The translations under genes and the position numbers were made by a program. The notes beneath the pieces were generated by a model. The model worked only from the letters and a program-made list of their open reading frames with translations. It did no database searches and was not told the origin of the DNA. A stretch of 64,000 nt of DNA from the NCBI GenBank assembly GCA_963721645.1, contig CAVRJK010000002.1, positions 1,302,001-1,366,000 on the forward strand, in the 5' to 3' direction. This DNA comes from JALZKA01 sp963721645. GTDB lineage: Bacteria; Actinomycetota; Thermoleophilia; Solirubrobacterales; 70-9. Positions 10,239-18,061 of this stretch are shown one piece after another (positions within the stretch are counted from its first letter, which is position 1; every line of letters starts with the position of its first letter).

Positions 10239-11573
10239 ATGCAGGAGTACCTGCTCGAGGCCCGGCAGATGCAGGCGCTCTCTTTGGGCGTCCACATCCC
10301 GCTCGTCTGCTTTGGGATCGCGTTCCCGGCCATGGTGCTGTTCGCTGAGAGCCTGTGGCTGCGAACCGGCGACCCGGCCTACAAGGCTCTCGCCGTGCGC
10401 TGGTCCAAGGTGATGCTGATCCTGTTTGCGATCGGGGTCGTGACAGGCACGATCTTGTCGTTCGAGCTGGGCCTTCTGTGGCCGAAGTTCATGGAGGAGT
10501 GGGGCGAGGTCTTCGGCATGGCCTTTGCGCTCGAGGGCGTGTCGTTCTTCGTAGAGGCGATCTTCATCGCGATCTACGTCTACGGGTGGGACCGCCTCTC
10601 GCCGCGCGCCCACATCCTCTCCGGCATTCCGATCGTGATCGCGGGGTTCACAGGTGCCGCCTTTGTGATCTCGGTGAACGGCTGGATGAACAACCCGTCG
10701 GGCTTCGACATCGTCGACGGCGAAGTCGCGAACGTGAGGCCGCTCGAGGCGCTTTTCAACTCGAACGTCTGGCACGAGCTGATCCACATGTACCTCGCGG
10801 GCTTCCTGGTGGCCGGATTTCTCGTGGCCGGCGTCTACGCGATGGCCGCGCTTCGCGGGAAGCGCGGCACCTACTACCGCGCCGGTCTCGTGATCCCGCT
10901 CGCGTTCGTCGCGCTCGCGGCACCGGCGCAGATCGTGGTCGGCGACTGGGCAGCGCGGACGATCGCAGAGGAGCAGCCGGTCAAGCTGGCGGCACTCGAG
11001 GGGCTCGACGCGACCACCGATGGCGCGGGTCTGACGATCGGCGGCGTATATGTGGACGGGAGGGTCTACGGGGGAATCGAGGTGCCCAAGTTGCTCTCGC
11101 TGCTCGCATTCCACGAACCCGACGCCACGATCGAAGGCCTCGACGCCGTTCCCGAGGGGGACAGGCCCCCGGTGGCGGTGGTCCGCAACGCTTTTCAGGT
11201 CATGGTCGGCGTCGGCACCTTCCTGGCCGCGATCTCAGCCTGGTTTCTTTGGGCGCGGTGGCGACGGGGCGATCTGCCGTCTTCCACCTGGTTTTTGCGC
11301 GCGGTGGTGGCCGCGGGACCGCTGGCCCTCGTCGCGCTGATCGCCGGCTGGATCACGACGGAGGTCGGGCGCCAGCCGTGGATCGTCTACGAGTTCATGC
11401 GCACCGAGGAGGCGGTCACCGGCGCCGACGGAATACCGGTCGGATACGCGACGATCGCGCTGGTCTACGTCGCGCTCTACGCCGTCGCATTTGTCCTCTT
11501 GCGACGGATCGCGCGTGAAGGCCCGGAGGCCGAGCTCCGCAAAAGAGATGTCGAGATAGAGGCACTGCCTTGA
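10239..11573 (+). CDS. cydA: Cytochrome bd-type quinol oxidase subunit I
   Basis: A 444-aa subunit I, shorter than E. coli CydA (522), so of the short Q-loop type. I chose ATG at 10239 because it places the haem ligand His at residue 19 (SLGVH19IP), as in E. coli; an upstream in-frame GTG at 10209 would shift it. Motifs include LWLRTGDPAYKAL, FGMAFALEGVSFFVEAIF, VISVNGWMNNPSGF, NVWHELIHMYLAGFLVAGFLVAG and GRQPWIVYEFMRT. Multiple membrane helices are clear. It reduces O2 to water with quinol electrons. It is divergent from hisIE with a 43-bp gap and coupled to cydB (stop TGA overlaps the TTG start). Confidence 0.95.
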   Translation: MQEYLLEARQMQALSLGVHIPLVCFGIAFPAMVLFAESLWLRTGDPAYKALAVRWSKVMLILFAIGVVTGTILSFELGLLWPKFMEEWGEVFGMAFALEGVSFFVEAIFIAIYVYGWDRLSPRAHILSGIPIVIAGFTGAAFVISVNGWMNNPSGFDIVDGEVANVRPLEALFNSNVWHELIHMYLAGFLVAGFLVAGVYAMAALRGKRGTYYRAGLVIPLAFVALAAPAQIVVGDWAARTIAEEQPVKLAALEGLDATTDGAGLTIGGVYVDGRVYGGIEVPKLLSLLAFHEPDATIEGLDAVPEGDRPPVAVVRNAFQVMVGVGTFLAAISAWFLWARWRRGDLPSSTWFLRAVVAAGPLALVALIAGWITTEVGRQPWIVYEFMRTEEAVTGADGIPVGYATIALVYVALYAVAFVLLRRIAREGPEAELRKRDVEIEALP

Positions 11574-12604
11574 CGGCCGACCTCGCAGCCGTCGTCCTCG
11601 TGATCGGCCTGACCGCGTATGCCGTCCTGGGCGGCGCCGACTTCGGCGCGGGCTTTTGGGACCTGACGGCCGGAAGCGCCGAGAAAGGCTCGCGCGTCCG
11701 TGGCATGGTCAAGCGCTCGATGGGTCCCGTCTGGGAGGCAAACCACGTCTGGCTCATCTTCGTCCTGGTGATCATGTGGACCTGCTTCCCGCCCGCCTTT
11801 GCGGCGATCATGGAGACGCTTTATGTGCCCCTGTTCCTCGCGGGGATGGGGATCGTGCTGCGAGGGGCGGCGTTTGCGCTCCGCGGCGAGGCGGCGACCA
11901 TCGGCGAAGCGCGGTGGCTGGGCGCCACGTTTGCGCTCTCGTCCGTGATCACGCCGTTCTTCTTAGGCACCGTGATCGGGGCGGTTGCGGTTGGCGAGGT
12001 GCCCGTGGGCGTCGCGGGCGACCCGATCGAGTCGTGGACCGGGCCGGTGCAGCTCTTCGCCGGAGTGACCGCAGTCGTATCAGGCGCGTTCATGGCCGCG
12101 GTCTTCATGGCCGCCGACTCCGTGCGAGCCGGCCTGCCCGATCTGATCGCCGCATTCCGGGCGCGGGCGCTCGGCGCAGGCGTCGCTGCCGGGGCGCTCG
12201 CGATCGGCGGGCTCGCAGTGGTGAGCGCGGGCGCTCCGGACCTGTTCGACGGGCTCATCGGAGGCCCGGCGCTGGCCTCGGTAATCGTCTCGGCGCTTGC
12301 TGGGGTCACGACGATGTGGCTGATCTGGAACTCGCGCTTTGGCGTTGCCCGGCTGTCGGCGTCGGTGGCTGTCGGGGCGATCCTGGTCGGCCTGGCGGTC
12401 GCAGGCAGCCCGTACTTCCTCCCTGGTGAGCTCACCTTCAGCGAAGCAGCGGCAAGCCAGGCGACCCTCGTCGCCACCCTGGTCAGCGTCGCAGTCGGGC
12501 TCGCGGTGATCGTGCCGTCATTGGCCCTTCTGTTTCGCCTGACGCTCGCCGGCAGGCTCGATCCCGAGTTCCACCCCATCGGCGCCACCGAGGACAAATC
12601 GTGA
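11570..12604 (+). CDS. cydB: Cytochrome bd-type quinol oxidase subunit II
   Basis: A 344-aa CydB with a TTG start overlapping the cydA stop. YAVLGGADFGAGFWDL is the canonical first-helix motif, MGPVWEANHVWLIFVLVIMWTCFPPAFA is conserved, and seven or more further hydrophobic helices follow. Subunit II stabilises the haem-bearing subunit I. A small membrane protein starts within its stop codon (GTGA overlap), so the three genes form one coupled unit. Confidence 0.95.
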   Translation: MTADLAAVVLVIGLTAYAVLGGADFGAGFWDLTAGSAEKGSRVRGMVKRSMGPVWEANHVWLIFVLVIMWTCFPPAFAAIMETLYVPLFLAGMGIVLRGAAFALRGEAATIGEARWLGATFALSSVITPFFLGTVIGAVAVGEVPVGVAGDPIESWTGPVQLFAGVTAVVSGAFMAAVFMAADSVRAGLPDLIAAFRARALGAGVAAGALAIGGLAVVSAGAPDLFDGLIGGPALASVIVSALAGVTTMWLIWNSRFGVARLSASVAVGAILVGLAVAGSPYFLPGELTFSEAAASQATLVATLVSVAVGLAVIVPSLALLFRLTLAGRLDPEFHPIGATEDKS

Positions 12605-12795
12605 GTCGCGCTGCTGCCGTCGTGTTCGTGCTGGGAGTGGCGGTCATGCTCGCCTTCGACGAAACGCTCACGCGGATCGCGGGCGTCGTCTTGCTCCTGG
12701 GCGGAATCGGCATCGGCGTCTTCGCCATAGCCACCCCCGAGTTCACCGAGGGGTCAGACCCCTCACAAACTCCTCACAATGCCAAGGAACGATGA
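12601..12795 (+). CDS. Small two-span membrane protein coupled to cydB
   Basis: A 64-aa protein with a GTG start overlapping the cydB stop by 4 bases. Two hydrophobic segments (AAAVVFVLGVAVMLAF and IAGVVLLLGGIGIGVFAIA) are followed by a polar tail. Position and size suggest an accessory subunit comparable in role to CydX or CydS, though those are single-span and no sequence match is visible. The final residues EGSDPSQTPHNAKER are written by the palindromic repeat at 12747-12809, so the original stop was probably overwritten when the repeat arrived. Confidence 0.6.
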   Translation: MSRAAAVVFVLGVAVMLAFDETLTRIAGVVLLLGGIGIGVFAIATPEFTEGSDPSQTPHNAKER

Positions 12796-12809
12796 GGGGT
12801 CTGACCCCC
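12747..12809. repeat. GGGGTCAGACCCC repeat, paired-core copy B
   Basis: Two cores face each other: GGGGTCAGACCCC at 12750-12762 and its reverse complement at 12796-12808, start to start 46 bp. The interior contains CCTCACAATGCCAAGGAAC. Copy C near 30.5 kb has the same 46-bp spacing and AACAATGCTAAGGAAG inside. The terminal inverted repeats and short length look like a MITE or BIME with no coding capacity. It encodes the end of the small membrane protein and could also form terminator-like hairpins between the convergent genes. Confidence 0.8.
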
Positions 12810-12812
12810 GGA

Positions 12813-13169
12813 TCATTGCCCTTCAGTCTCCTTGAGCGCCTGCTCCACTTCGTCTGCCTTGCCGAGATCGGCGGCCCCCGCCACGACGCCCGCGATGACG
12901 GCGAGGGCGAGGATCGCGAAGAGGGTCGCCGCGATCGTCGTGGCGAGCCCGAGACGCTCACCCTCCGGCTTGGCGTAGGCGTCCACGACGGCGGCGATGG
13001 CCGCGGCGCACCCGAGGATGCACCAGACGGCCAGAATCGCGGTCGCGGCGCCCTGAGAGCTCAAGAGCTTTTCGAGCTGCGAGCCGGCAAGCGAGGCGAC
13101 CCCGAGCGAGAACACGGCCCCGATACACAGCGCGATCGCCGTCGCGGGCCTTGTTCGGATCTCCGGCAT
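12813..13169 (-). CDS. Hypothetical membrane protein with three predicted helices
   Basis: A protein of 118 aa from ATG at 13169 (a TTG lies three bases upstream). Hydrophobic segments are ATAIALCIGAVFSLGVASLAG, AATAILAVWCILGCAAAIAAV and LATTIAATLFAILALAVIAGVV. The tail DLGKADEVEQALKETEGQ is polar. I do not recognise a family. It is convergent with the cydAB group and separated from era by two small palindromes. Confidence 0.6.
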   Translation of the reverse strand: MPEIRTRPATAIALCIGAVFSLGVASLAGSQLEKLLSSQGAATAILAVWCILGCAAAIAAVVDAYAKPEGERLGLATTIAATLFAILALAVIAGVVAGAADLGKADEVEQALKETEGQ

Positions 13170-13184
13170 CAACGGATTCCTACC

Positions 13185-13213
13185 AGCACTTGGTGCTCCT
13201 ACACCTAGAGGTG
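13185..13213. repeat. Two adjacent small palindromes between era and a membrane-protein gene
   Basis: AGCAC-TTG-GTGCT (13185-13197) is followed by the 12-bp palindrome CACCTAGAGGTG (13202-13213). The latter is the reverse complement of a palindrome at 21673-21684. They lie just past the era stop and may form small hairpins; no T-tract follows. Role unknown. Confidence 0.4.
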
Positions 13214-13214
13214 C

Positions 13215-14108
13215 TCACTCGATCCCAAGCCTGTCGAGCAGACCGTCGTCCCGCCTCCAGCGCTCACGCACCCGAACCTGGAGATCAAGGAAGACCTTTC
13301 CACCGAGCTCGCCTTCGAGCTCGCGCCGGGCCGCGGTGCCGATGTCTCGCACCATGCTCCCGCCCTTGCCGATGAGGATTGCCTTCTGCGATTCGGTCTC
13401 GACCCAGACCTGAGCCTTGACCTCGAAAAGACCGTCGTCGCGGAGCTCGAGGCCTTCGACGAACACCTCGACGGCATGCGGGACCTCCTCGCGCGTCCTC
13501 TTTAGGACCTGCTCGCGAATCAGCTCCGCGAGGTGGACCTCCGAGGCGGAATCCGTCTGGTCCTCGGGCGGGTACAGAAACGGGCTCTCGGGCATGCTCT
13601 TCGCCAGCTCTTCGATCAACGGGTCGAGCCCGTATCCCGTGCGGGCGCTCACGGGAAAGATCTCGTCTGCGATCTCGAGCTCCGCCACGCCGCTCAGAAC
13701 CTTTGCGGTCTTCGCCTTGTCGAGGAGATCGCACTTGTTGACGACGGCGACGATGCGGGTGTCTCCCCCGCGTTCGAGCAGCGTGTCGGCGATGAAGCGG
13801 TCCCCGGGCCCGATTCCCTGCTCGCCGTTCACGACGAAGACGACGGTGTCGGCGTCCGCGAGTTCACGCTCGACCCGGTGCTGCATGCGCTCCGTAAGCG
13901 AGTCGCGCGGGCGCTGCACTCCCGGGAGATCGACCAGGATCATCTGCCAGCCCGCGTCGAGATCGGTCGCGATCCCGCGCACCGCGCGCCGGGTCGTCTG
14001 AGGGCGATCGGAGATGATCGCGACCTTTGCACCCACGATCGCGTTCACGAGCGTGGACTTGCCGACGTTCGGGCGTCCGGCCAAGCCCACGAAGCCGGAG
14101 CTGGTCAC
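13215..14108 (-). CDS. era: GTPase Era
   Basis: A 297-aa Era, an essential GTPase that binds 16S rRNA during 30S maturation. GTG at 14108 overlaps the ybeY stop (GTGA). GFVGLAGRPNVGKSTLVNAI is the P-loop, DRPQTTRR switch I, VDLPGVQRPRD G3, NKCDLL G4 and VSARTGYG G5. The C-terminal KH domain contains SQKAILIGKGGSMVRDIG. Upstream codons with MRLRPRDRLGRD are ybeY in another frame and were excluded. It is the last gene of the phoH-ybeY-era cluster. Confidence 0.96.
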   Translation of the reverse strand: MTSSGFVGLAGRPNVGKSTLVNAIVGAKVAIISDRPQTTRRAVRGIATDLDAGWQMILVDLPGVQRPRDSLTERMQHRVERELADADTVVFVVNGEQGIGPGDRFIADTLLERGGDTRIVAVVNKCDLLDKAKTAKVLSGVAELEIADEIFPVSARTGYGLDPLIEELAKSMPESPFLYPPEDQTDSASEVHLAELIREQVLKRTREEVPHAVEVFVEGLELRDDGLFEVKAQVWVETESQKAILIGKGGSMVRDIGTAARRELEGELGGKVFLDLQVRVRERWRRDDGLLDRLGIE

Positions 14109-14467
14109 GCGAGGCCCGCCATCACGTGGTCCTGAAGCTCGAGCATCTCGCCCGAGTCGGTCTCGTGGTCGTAGCCGCACAGGTGGAGGACGCCGTGGAC
14201 GGTGGCCTCGATCAGGTCCGCCGTGTGCTCGGGGCAGATGACGACGTCGCCAAGCTCGCGCGGACCCGCGACTTCGCCCGCGCCGTCGATCGGGAACGAC
14301 AGGACGTCGGTGGGCTCTTCGAGTGCGCGATGTTCGCGGTTCAACTCGGTGATCCGCTCGGCGCCCACGAGTTCGACAGAAAGGTGCCCGTCGGATACAC
14401 CCGCGGCTTCGAGAGCGGCCGTGGCTGCGTCGTGAAGCTCAGGAGGGACGTCGGAGAGGTCGGTCAA
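14105..14467 (-). CDS. ybeY: Endoribonuclease YbeY
   Basis: YbeY processes 16S rRNA 3' ends and acts in ribosome quality control. HGVLHLCGYDH carries the zinc ligands H91, H95 and H101, and REHRALEEPTDVLSFP is the conserved middle. The only sensible start is TTG at 14467 inside the phoH stop codon (TTGA overlap), giving 120 aa; the frame stays open upstream but those codons shadow phoH. It also overlaps era by 4 bases, so phoH, ybeY and era are translationally chained. Confidence 0.93.
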   Translation of the reverse strand: MTDLSDVPPELHDAATAALEAAGVSDGHLSVELVGAERITELNREHRALEEPTDVLSFPIDGAGEVAGPRELGDVVICPEHTADLIEATVHGVLHLCGYDHETDSGEMLELQDHVMAGLA

Positions 14468-15429
14468 CCGGTGCTTTGGTTCTTCGAGCCGCGCTTGCCG
14501 TGGGTCTCGTACGCGGCGACTATGCGCTGGACGAGTTGATGGCGGACAACGTCCTCGCCACCGAACCTGACGAACGAGATGTCCTTGACCTCGTCGAGGA
14601 TGTCGGAGACAACGACGAGGCCAGATCGCTGGTCGCGCGGCAGGTCGACCTGCGTGATGTCGCCGGTCACCACCATCTTTGAGCCGAACCCGAGCCGGGT
14701 CAGGAACATCTTCATCTGCTCGGGACTCGTGTTCTGCGCCTCGTCCAGGATCACGAACGAGTCGTTCAGGCTCCGGCCCCGCATGAATGCCAGGGGCGCA
14801 ACCTCGATCACGCCGTTCTCCAGATAGACGGTCACCCGCTCGGGGTCGAGCATGTCGTAGAGGGCGTCGAAGAGCGGGCGCAGGTAGGGATCTACCTTGG
14901 CCTGAAGGTCGCCGGGAAGGAAGCCAAGCCTCTCCCCCGCCTCGACTGCCGGACGGGTGAGGATGATGCGGCTGACATCTCGCCCTTCCAGGGCTGCGAC
15001 CGCAGCGGCGACGGCGAGGTAGGTCTTGCCCGTACCCGCCGGTCCGACGCCAAAGGTGACGGTGTGACGGCGGATCGAGTCCACGTAGCGCTTCTGATTG
15101 ACGGTTTTGGGCGCGATCCGGTGGTTGCGGTGGGTCCAAACGGTGTCCTCGAGGACGTGGGCAGAGGGCTGCCCGGCGCCGATCGCTCCGGCGACCGAGT
15201 CGAGCGTCTGCGGTTGCACGTCGTGTCCGCGCTCGATCAACCCGACGAGCTCGTCGACGACCGTCGCTGCCTTGCCCACATCGGTCTCGTCGCCGTCGAG
15301 CGTCAAGACGTTGCCGCGCAGGAACACGTCGCAGCCGATCCGCTCCTCGAGCTCGCGGAGAACCGTGTCCCCCGAGCCGGCAAGCTCGGCTGCGACTTCA
15401 TTCTCGAGCGTTAGTTGACGGCGAGCCAA
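14464..15429 (-). CDS. phoH: PhoH family ATPase (PhoH-like)
   Basis: A 321-aa PhoH-like protein with a TTG start. An N-terminal KH-like part ends near residue 110. The ATPase core follows with GVGPAGTGKTYLAVAAAVAA (Walker A), DSFVILDEAQNTSPEQMKMFL (Walker B) and GSKMVVTGDITQVDLP. It is predicted to act on RNA. Its place directly before ybeY is the usual bacterial arrangement and supports a role in rRNA metabolism. Four bases separate it from the upstream yqeY-like gene. Confidence 0.93.
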   Translation of the reverse strand: MARRQLTLENEVAAELAGSGDTVLRELEERIGCDVFLRGNVLTLDGDETDVGKAATVVDELVGLIERGHDVQPQTLDSVAGAIGAGQPSAHVLEDTVWTHRNHRIAPKTVNQKRYVDSIRRHTVTFGVGPAGTGKTYLAVAAAVAALEGRDVSRIILTRPAVEAGERLGFLPGDLQAKVDPYLRPLFDALYDMLDPERVTVYLENGVIEVAPLAFMRGRSLNDSFVILDEAQNTSPEQMKMFLTRLGFGSKMVVTGDITQVDLPRDQRSGLVVVSDILDEVKDISFVRFGGEDVVRHQLVQRIVAAYETHGKRGSKNQSTG

Positions 15430-15433
15430 GGTT

Positions 15434-15874
15434 CTAGTTTCCCGAAAGCCGGGCCTGAACGAGCGCGCTCACGCGCTTGCCGTCAGCACGACCGCCGGCC
15501 TTGCCCATCGCCGCGCCCATGACCTTGCCGGTGTCCTGCGGTCCGGCCGCACCGGTTGCCGCGATCGCCTCGTCGACAATGGAGGCGAGCTCATCGTCGG
15601 AAAGCTCGGCCGGTAGATACGAAGTGATCAACTCTGCCTCGGATTCCTCGGCCGCGGCGCGATCCGCGTCGCCGCCGGATCGATAAGCCTCGGCGGCCTC
15701 GAGCCTGCGCTTGCGCTCGCGGCGGAGCACCGCAACTTCGTCGTCGCCTCCGGACTTGAGGTCCTTTTGTAGCGCGTCGAGGATCAGGCGCAGGGCGCCG
15801 ACGCGCGGCTTGTCGCCCGCCTTCATCGCGGTCTTCGTGTCGGCTTGGATCTGTTCGAGCGTGGACTCGGCCAT
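15434..15874 (-). CDS. GatB/YqeY domain protein
   Basis: A 146-aa YqeY-like protein. The N-terminal MKAGDKPRVGALRLILDAL and C-terminal GPQDTGKVMGAAMGKAGGRADGKRVSALV match the tRNA-binding tail domain of GatB as a free-standing protein. Its molecular role is not settled. It lies between murI and phoH in one transcription direction; gaps of 23 and 4 bases suggest one operon. Confidence 0.9.
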   Translation of the reverse strand: MAESTLEQIQADTKTAMKAGDKPRVGALRLILDALQKDLKSGGDDEVAVLRRERKRRLEAAEAYRSGGDADRAAAEESEAELITSYLPAELSDDELASIVDEAIAATGAAGPQDTGKVMGAAMGKAGGRADGKRVSALVQARLSGN

Positions 15875-15897
15875 TGGTTGAGGGTATCCCCAGGTAC

Positions 15898-16719
15898 CTA
15901 CAGCTGCACCAACTCGACCTCGCCGAGCGGCAACTGGAGAAAGCGGGTGCCCAGTTCACGAAAGCGCTCGGGCTCGGCGGTGCAGACGAAGCTGTATGAG
16001 CCCTCGGAACGGCTCTCGGTCGTCAGATCGTGACCGTCCAGCATTCGCTCGACCGTCGCGGCCATCGCGTGACCCGCCGTGACCAGGCGCACGTCCCGGC
16101 CGAGAATGCGCTGCAGGAGCGGGCGGACGAGCGGATAGTGGGTGCAGCCCAGGATCACGGTGTCTACATCCGCACGATGAAGCGGCGCGCAATACGACCG
16201 GACCGTCTCGACAACCGCCTCGGAGAACGGAAAGCCGCGTTGAATGATCGCTGCGAGGTCCGGCGCGGCGACCTGGGTGACAGTGAGCTCGCGGTGCTGG
16301 GCCGCAAGCGAGCGCAGATACGCGCCTCCGTCGACCGTTGCGAGCGTCGCGAGCACTCCGACTCTCCCCGAATCAGTGATGGCCGCTGCGATCTCGGACT
16401 CGGGTTCGATCACCGCAACAACACCCACCCCGCGCTCGGCTGCCATTCGGCTCGCGGCCTCGAGGCCCGCACTTGCCGCCGAGTTACACGCGATCACGAT
16501 CAGCTTCGCTCCGCGATCCAGAAGGAACCGCGTGTTGCGCTCGACGCATTCGGCGAGGTCGTCGAGGCTGCGGGCGCCGTAGGGGAACCGCGCGTCATCC
16601 CCGAGGTAGAGGTAGTCCTCCTCCGGCAGCGAGACGAGCAGTTCATGAAGAACCGTGAGTCCGCCCACGCCCGAGTCGAACACGCCGATCGGCGACTCGG
16701 GTGAGGGGCCGTCAGGCAT
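15898..16719 (-). CDS. murI: Glutamate racemase
   Basis: A 273-aa enzyme making D-glutamate for peptidoglycan. IGVFDSGVGGLTV has D15/S16, IACNSAAS has the first catalytic Cys (C78), and ILGCTHYPLVRP has C192 and H194. YLGDDARFPYG is conserved. Length is normal. It sits among ribosome-biogenesis and stress genes on the minus strand. Confidence 0.96.
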   Translation of the reverse strand: MPDGPSPESPIGVFDSGVGGLTVLHELLVSLPEEDYLYLGDDARFPYGARSLDDLAECVERNTRFLLDRGAKLIVIACNSAASAGLEAASRMAAERGVGVVAVIEPESEIAAAITDSGRVGVLATLATVDGGAYLRSLAAQHRELTVTQVAAPDLAAIIQRGFPFSEAVVETVRSYCAPLHRADVDTVILGCTHYPLVRPLLQRILGRDVRLVTAGHAMAATVERMLDGHDLTTESRSEGSYSFVCTAEPERFRELGTRFLQLPLGEVELVQL

Positions 16720-16735
16720 CCCTGGCGCGGCGGCC

Positions 16736-17197
16736 TTAAAGGAACGGCTTCGCGGTCATCACATAGATCGTGAGGATCACGAAGATGCCCATGAAGGCGC
16801 CAACCATGCCGAGCTTTTGGCCCAGCGCCTGAGCTTCGTCCTCGTTTCCCTGCTCGAGCGCCGCGATGACCCGCCGCTCCCGAGGCACGAAGTACGCGTG
16901 GGTCATTCCGAGGATGACCAGTATCGCGATGTTGCCCCAGTTGACGAAGAAGTTCGAGAAGTCCCAGCGCTCGCCGGCCATGTAGTGCCCTGAGACCAAG
17001 AGGATGATCGCGCCGGTCGTGATCGCGATGCGATCCCACTTCATCATCGCTTTCACGGCCTCTGCCATCGCGACCGGTCCCGCCTTCGTGGCGGCGGCCA
17101 TGAAAATCCCGTAGCCATAGGTAGGTCCGAAGGCGATGAAGAACGCCAGGATGTGGATCCACAGGACAACGTCGTAGAACTGCACAGCAAGGGCCAT
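16736..17197 (-). CDS. DUF2269-like integral membrane protein
   Basis: A 153-aa protein with about four transmembrane helices. The first carries WIHILAFFIAFGPTYGYGIF, others are ITTGAIILLVSGHYMAG, GNIAILVILGMTHAYFV and GAFMGIFVILTIYVM. WIHILA and the helix pattern resemble DUF2269/CopD-like small membrane proteins, whose function is not established. It lies between murI and prmA with short gaps. Confidence 0.6.
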   Translation of the reverse strand: MALAVQFYDVVLWIHILAFFIAFGPTYGYGIFMAAATKAGPVAMAEAVKAMMKWDRIAITTGAIILLVSGHYMAGERWDFSNFFVNWGNIAILVILGMTHAYFVPRERRVIAALEQGNEDEAQALGQKLGMVGAFMGIFVILTIYVMTAKPFL

Positions 17198-17239
17198 GTG
17201 CGCACACTACCCCGCCCAGGGGTCGAATCCTCCGTGAAC

Positions 17240-18061
17240 TCAGTCAGCCGTTAAAAGCAGCGCAGACCAGTCGCCCGAGTCGAGTCTCTCGGCCATGGCC
17301 AAGCCGTGTGGCGCGAACTCCTTGCCGACTTCTTCGGCTTCGTCAGTAAGAAGACCGGAGATGACGAGCTTCCGCGGAGGCTCGGTCATCAATCGAGCCA
17401 CGTCGCGAAGGACGGGGGCAACCAGGTTGGCGACGATGGTGGGCGCGCTCGGAGCTCCGGTCTCGCGCAGGTTCACCCGCTCGACGTTGAGTTGGACCCC
17501 GTTCGCTGCCGCGTTCTCGCGCGACGCCTCCAGGGCTGGGGTCTCATGATCCACGCCCAGGACGGGCGACCAGCCGAGCTTGGCAGCGACGATCGCGAGA
17601 ACCGCGGAGCCCGTGCCGAGATCGACGAGGGAGCCGCTCGCGTGCCCCTGATCGGCGAGAAGGACCAGCAGGTCCACGCACATCCGCGTGGTGGGGTGTG
17701 CACCGGTGCCGAACGCCTGGCCCGGGTCGATGACGACGTCCAGGGCGTCGGGCTGCGGCGAGTCGCGCCACTCGGGGCGAATCACCACCCGGCCGTCGGC
17801 GAGGACCGTCGGCTCGTGAAAATCACGCCAGCGGTCGGCCCAGTCGTCCGGGATGCGCTCAGACGTGATCTCAACCAGGTCGTCGCCCGCCGCCGCCTCG
17901 ACCTCACCCAGGTCCGGCAACTCGCCCTCGGAGCCGTAGATCGCGTACTCGACCCAGCCGGGACCGGCCTCCTCCTCCACTCCCCCGGGCGCCAGCTGAA
18001 CGAGCTCGGCGAGGACCAGCTCTGCCTGTTCAGGCCGGCAGCGAACCGCCAGCCGGATCAT
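17240..18061 (-). CDS. prmA: Ribosomal protein L11 methyltransferase
   Basis: A 273-aa PrmA that trimethylates L11 with SAM. The N-terminal domain reads MIRLAVRCRPEQAELVLAEL. IDPGQAFGTGAHPTTRMC is the hallmark motif, SLVDLGTGSAVLAI the SAM-binding loop, and VANLVAPVL stands where most PrmA have NILANPL. The start overlaps the dnaJ stop by 4 bases; the dnaJ-prmA pairing is common in bacteria. Confidence 0.93.
   Translation of the reverse strand: MIRLAVRCRPEQAELVLAELVQLAPGGVEEEAGPGWVEYAIYGSEGELPDLGEVEAAAGDDLVEITSERIPDDWADRWRDFHEPTVLADGRVVIRPEWRDSPQPDALDVVIDPGQAFGTGAHPTTRMCVDLLVLLADQGHASGSLVDLGTGSAVLAIVAAKLGWSPVLGVDHETPALEASRENAAANGVQLNVERVNLRETGAPSAPTIVANLVAPVLRDVARLMTEPPRKLVISGLLTDEAEEVGKEFAPHGLAMAERLDSGDWSALLLTAD

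Noticed and set aside
9954..11114. 386-codon minus-strand frame opposite cydA
   Set aside because: It crosses hisIE and cydA in antisense, with His/Asp/Arg-rich sequence and no motif.
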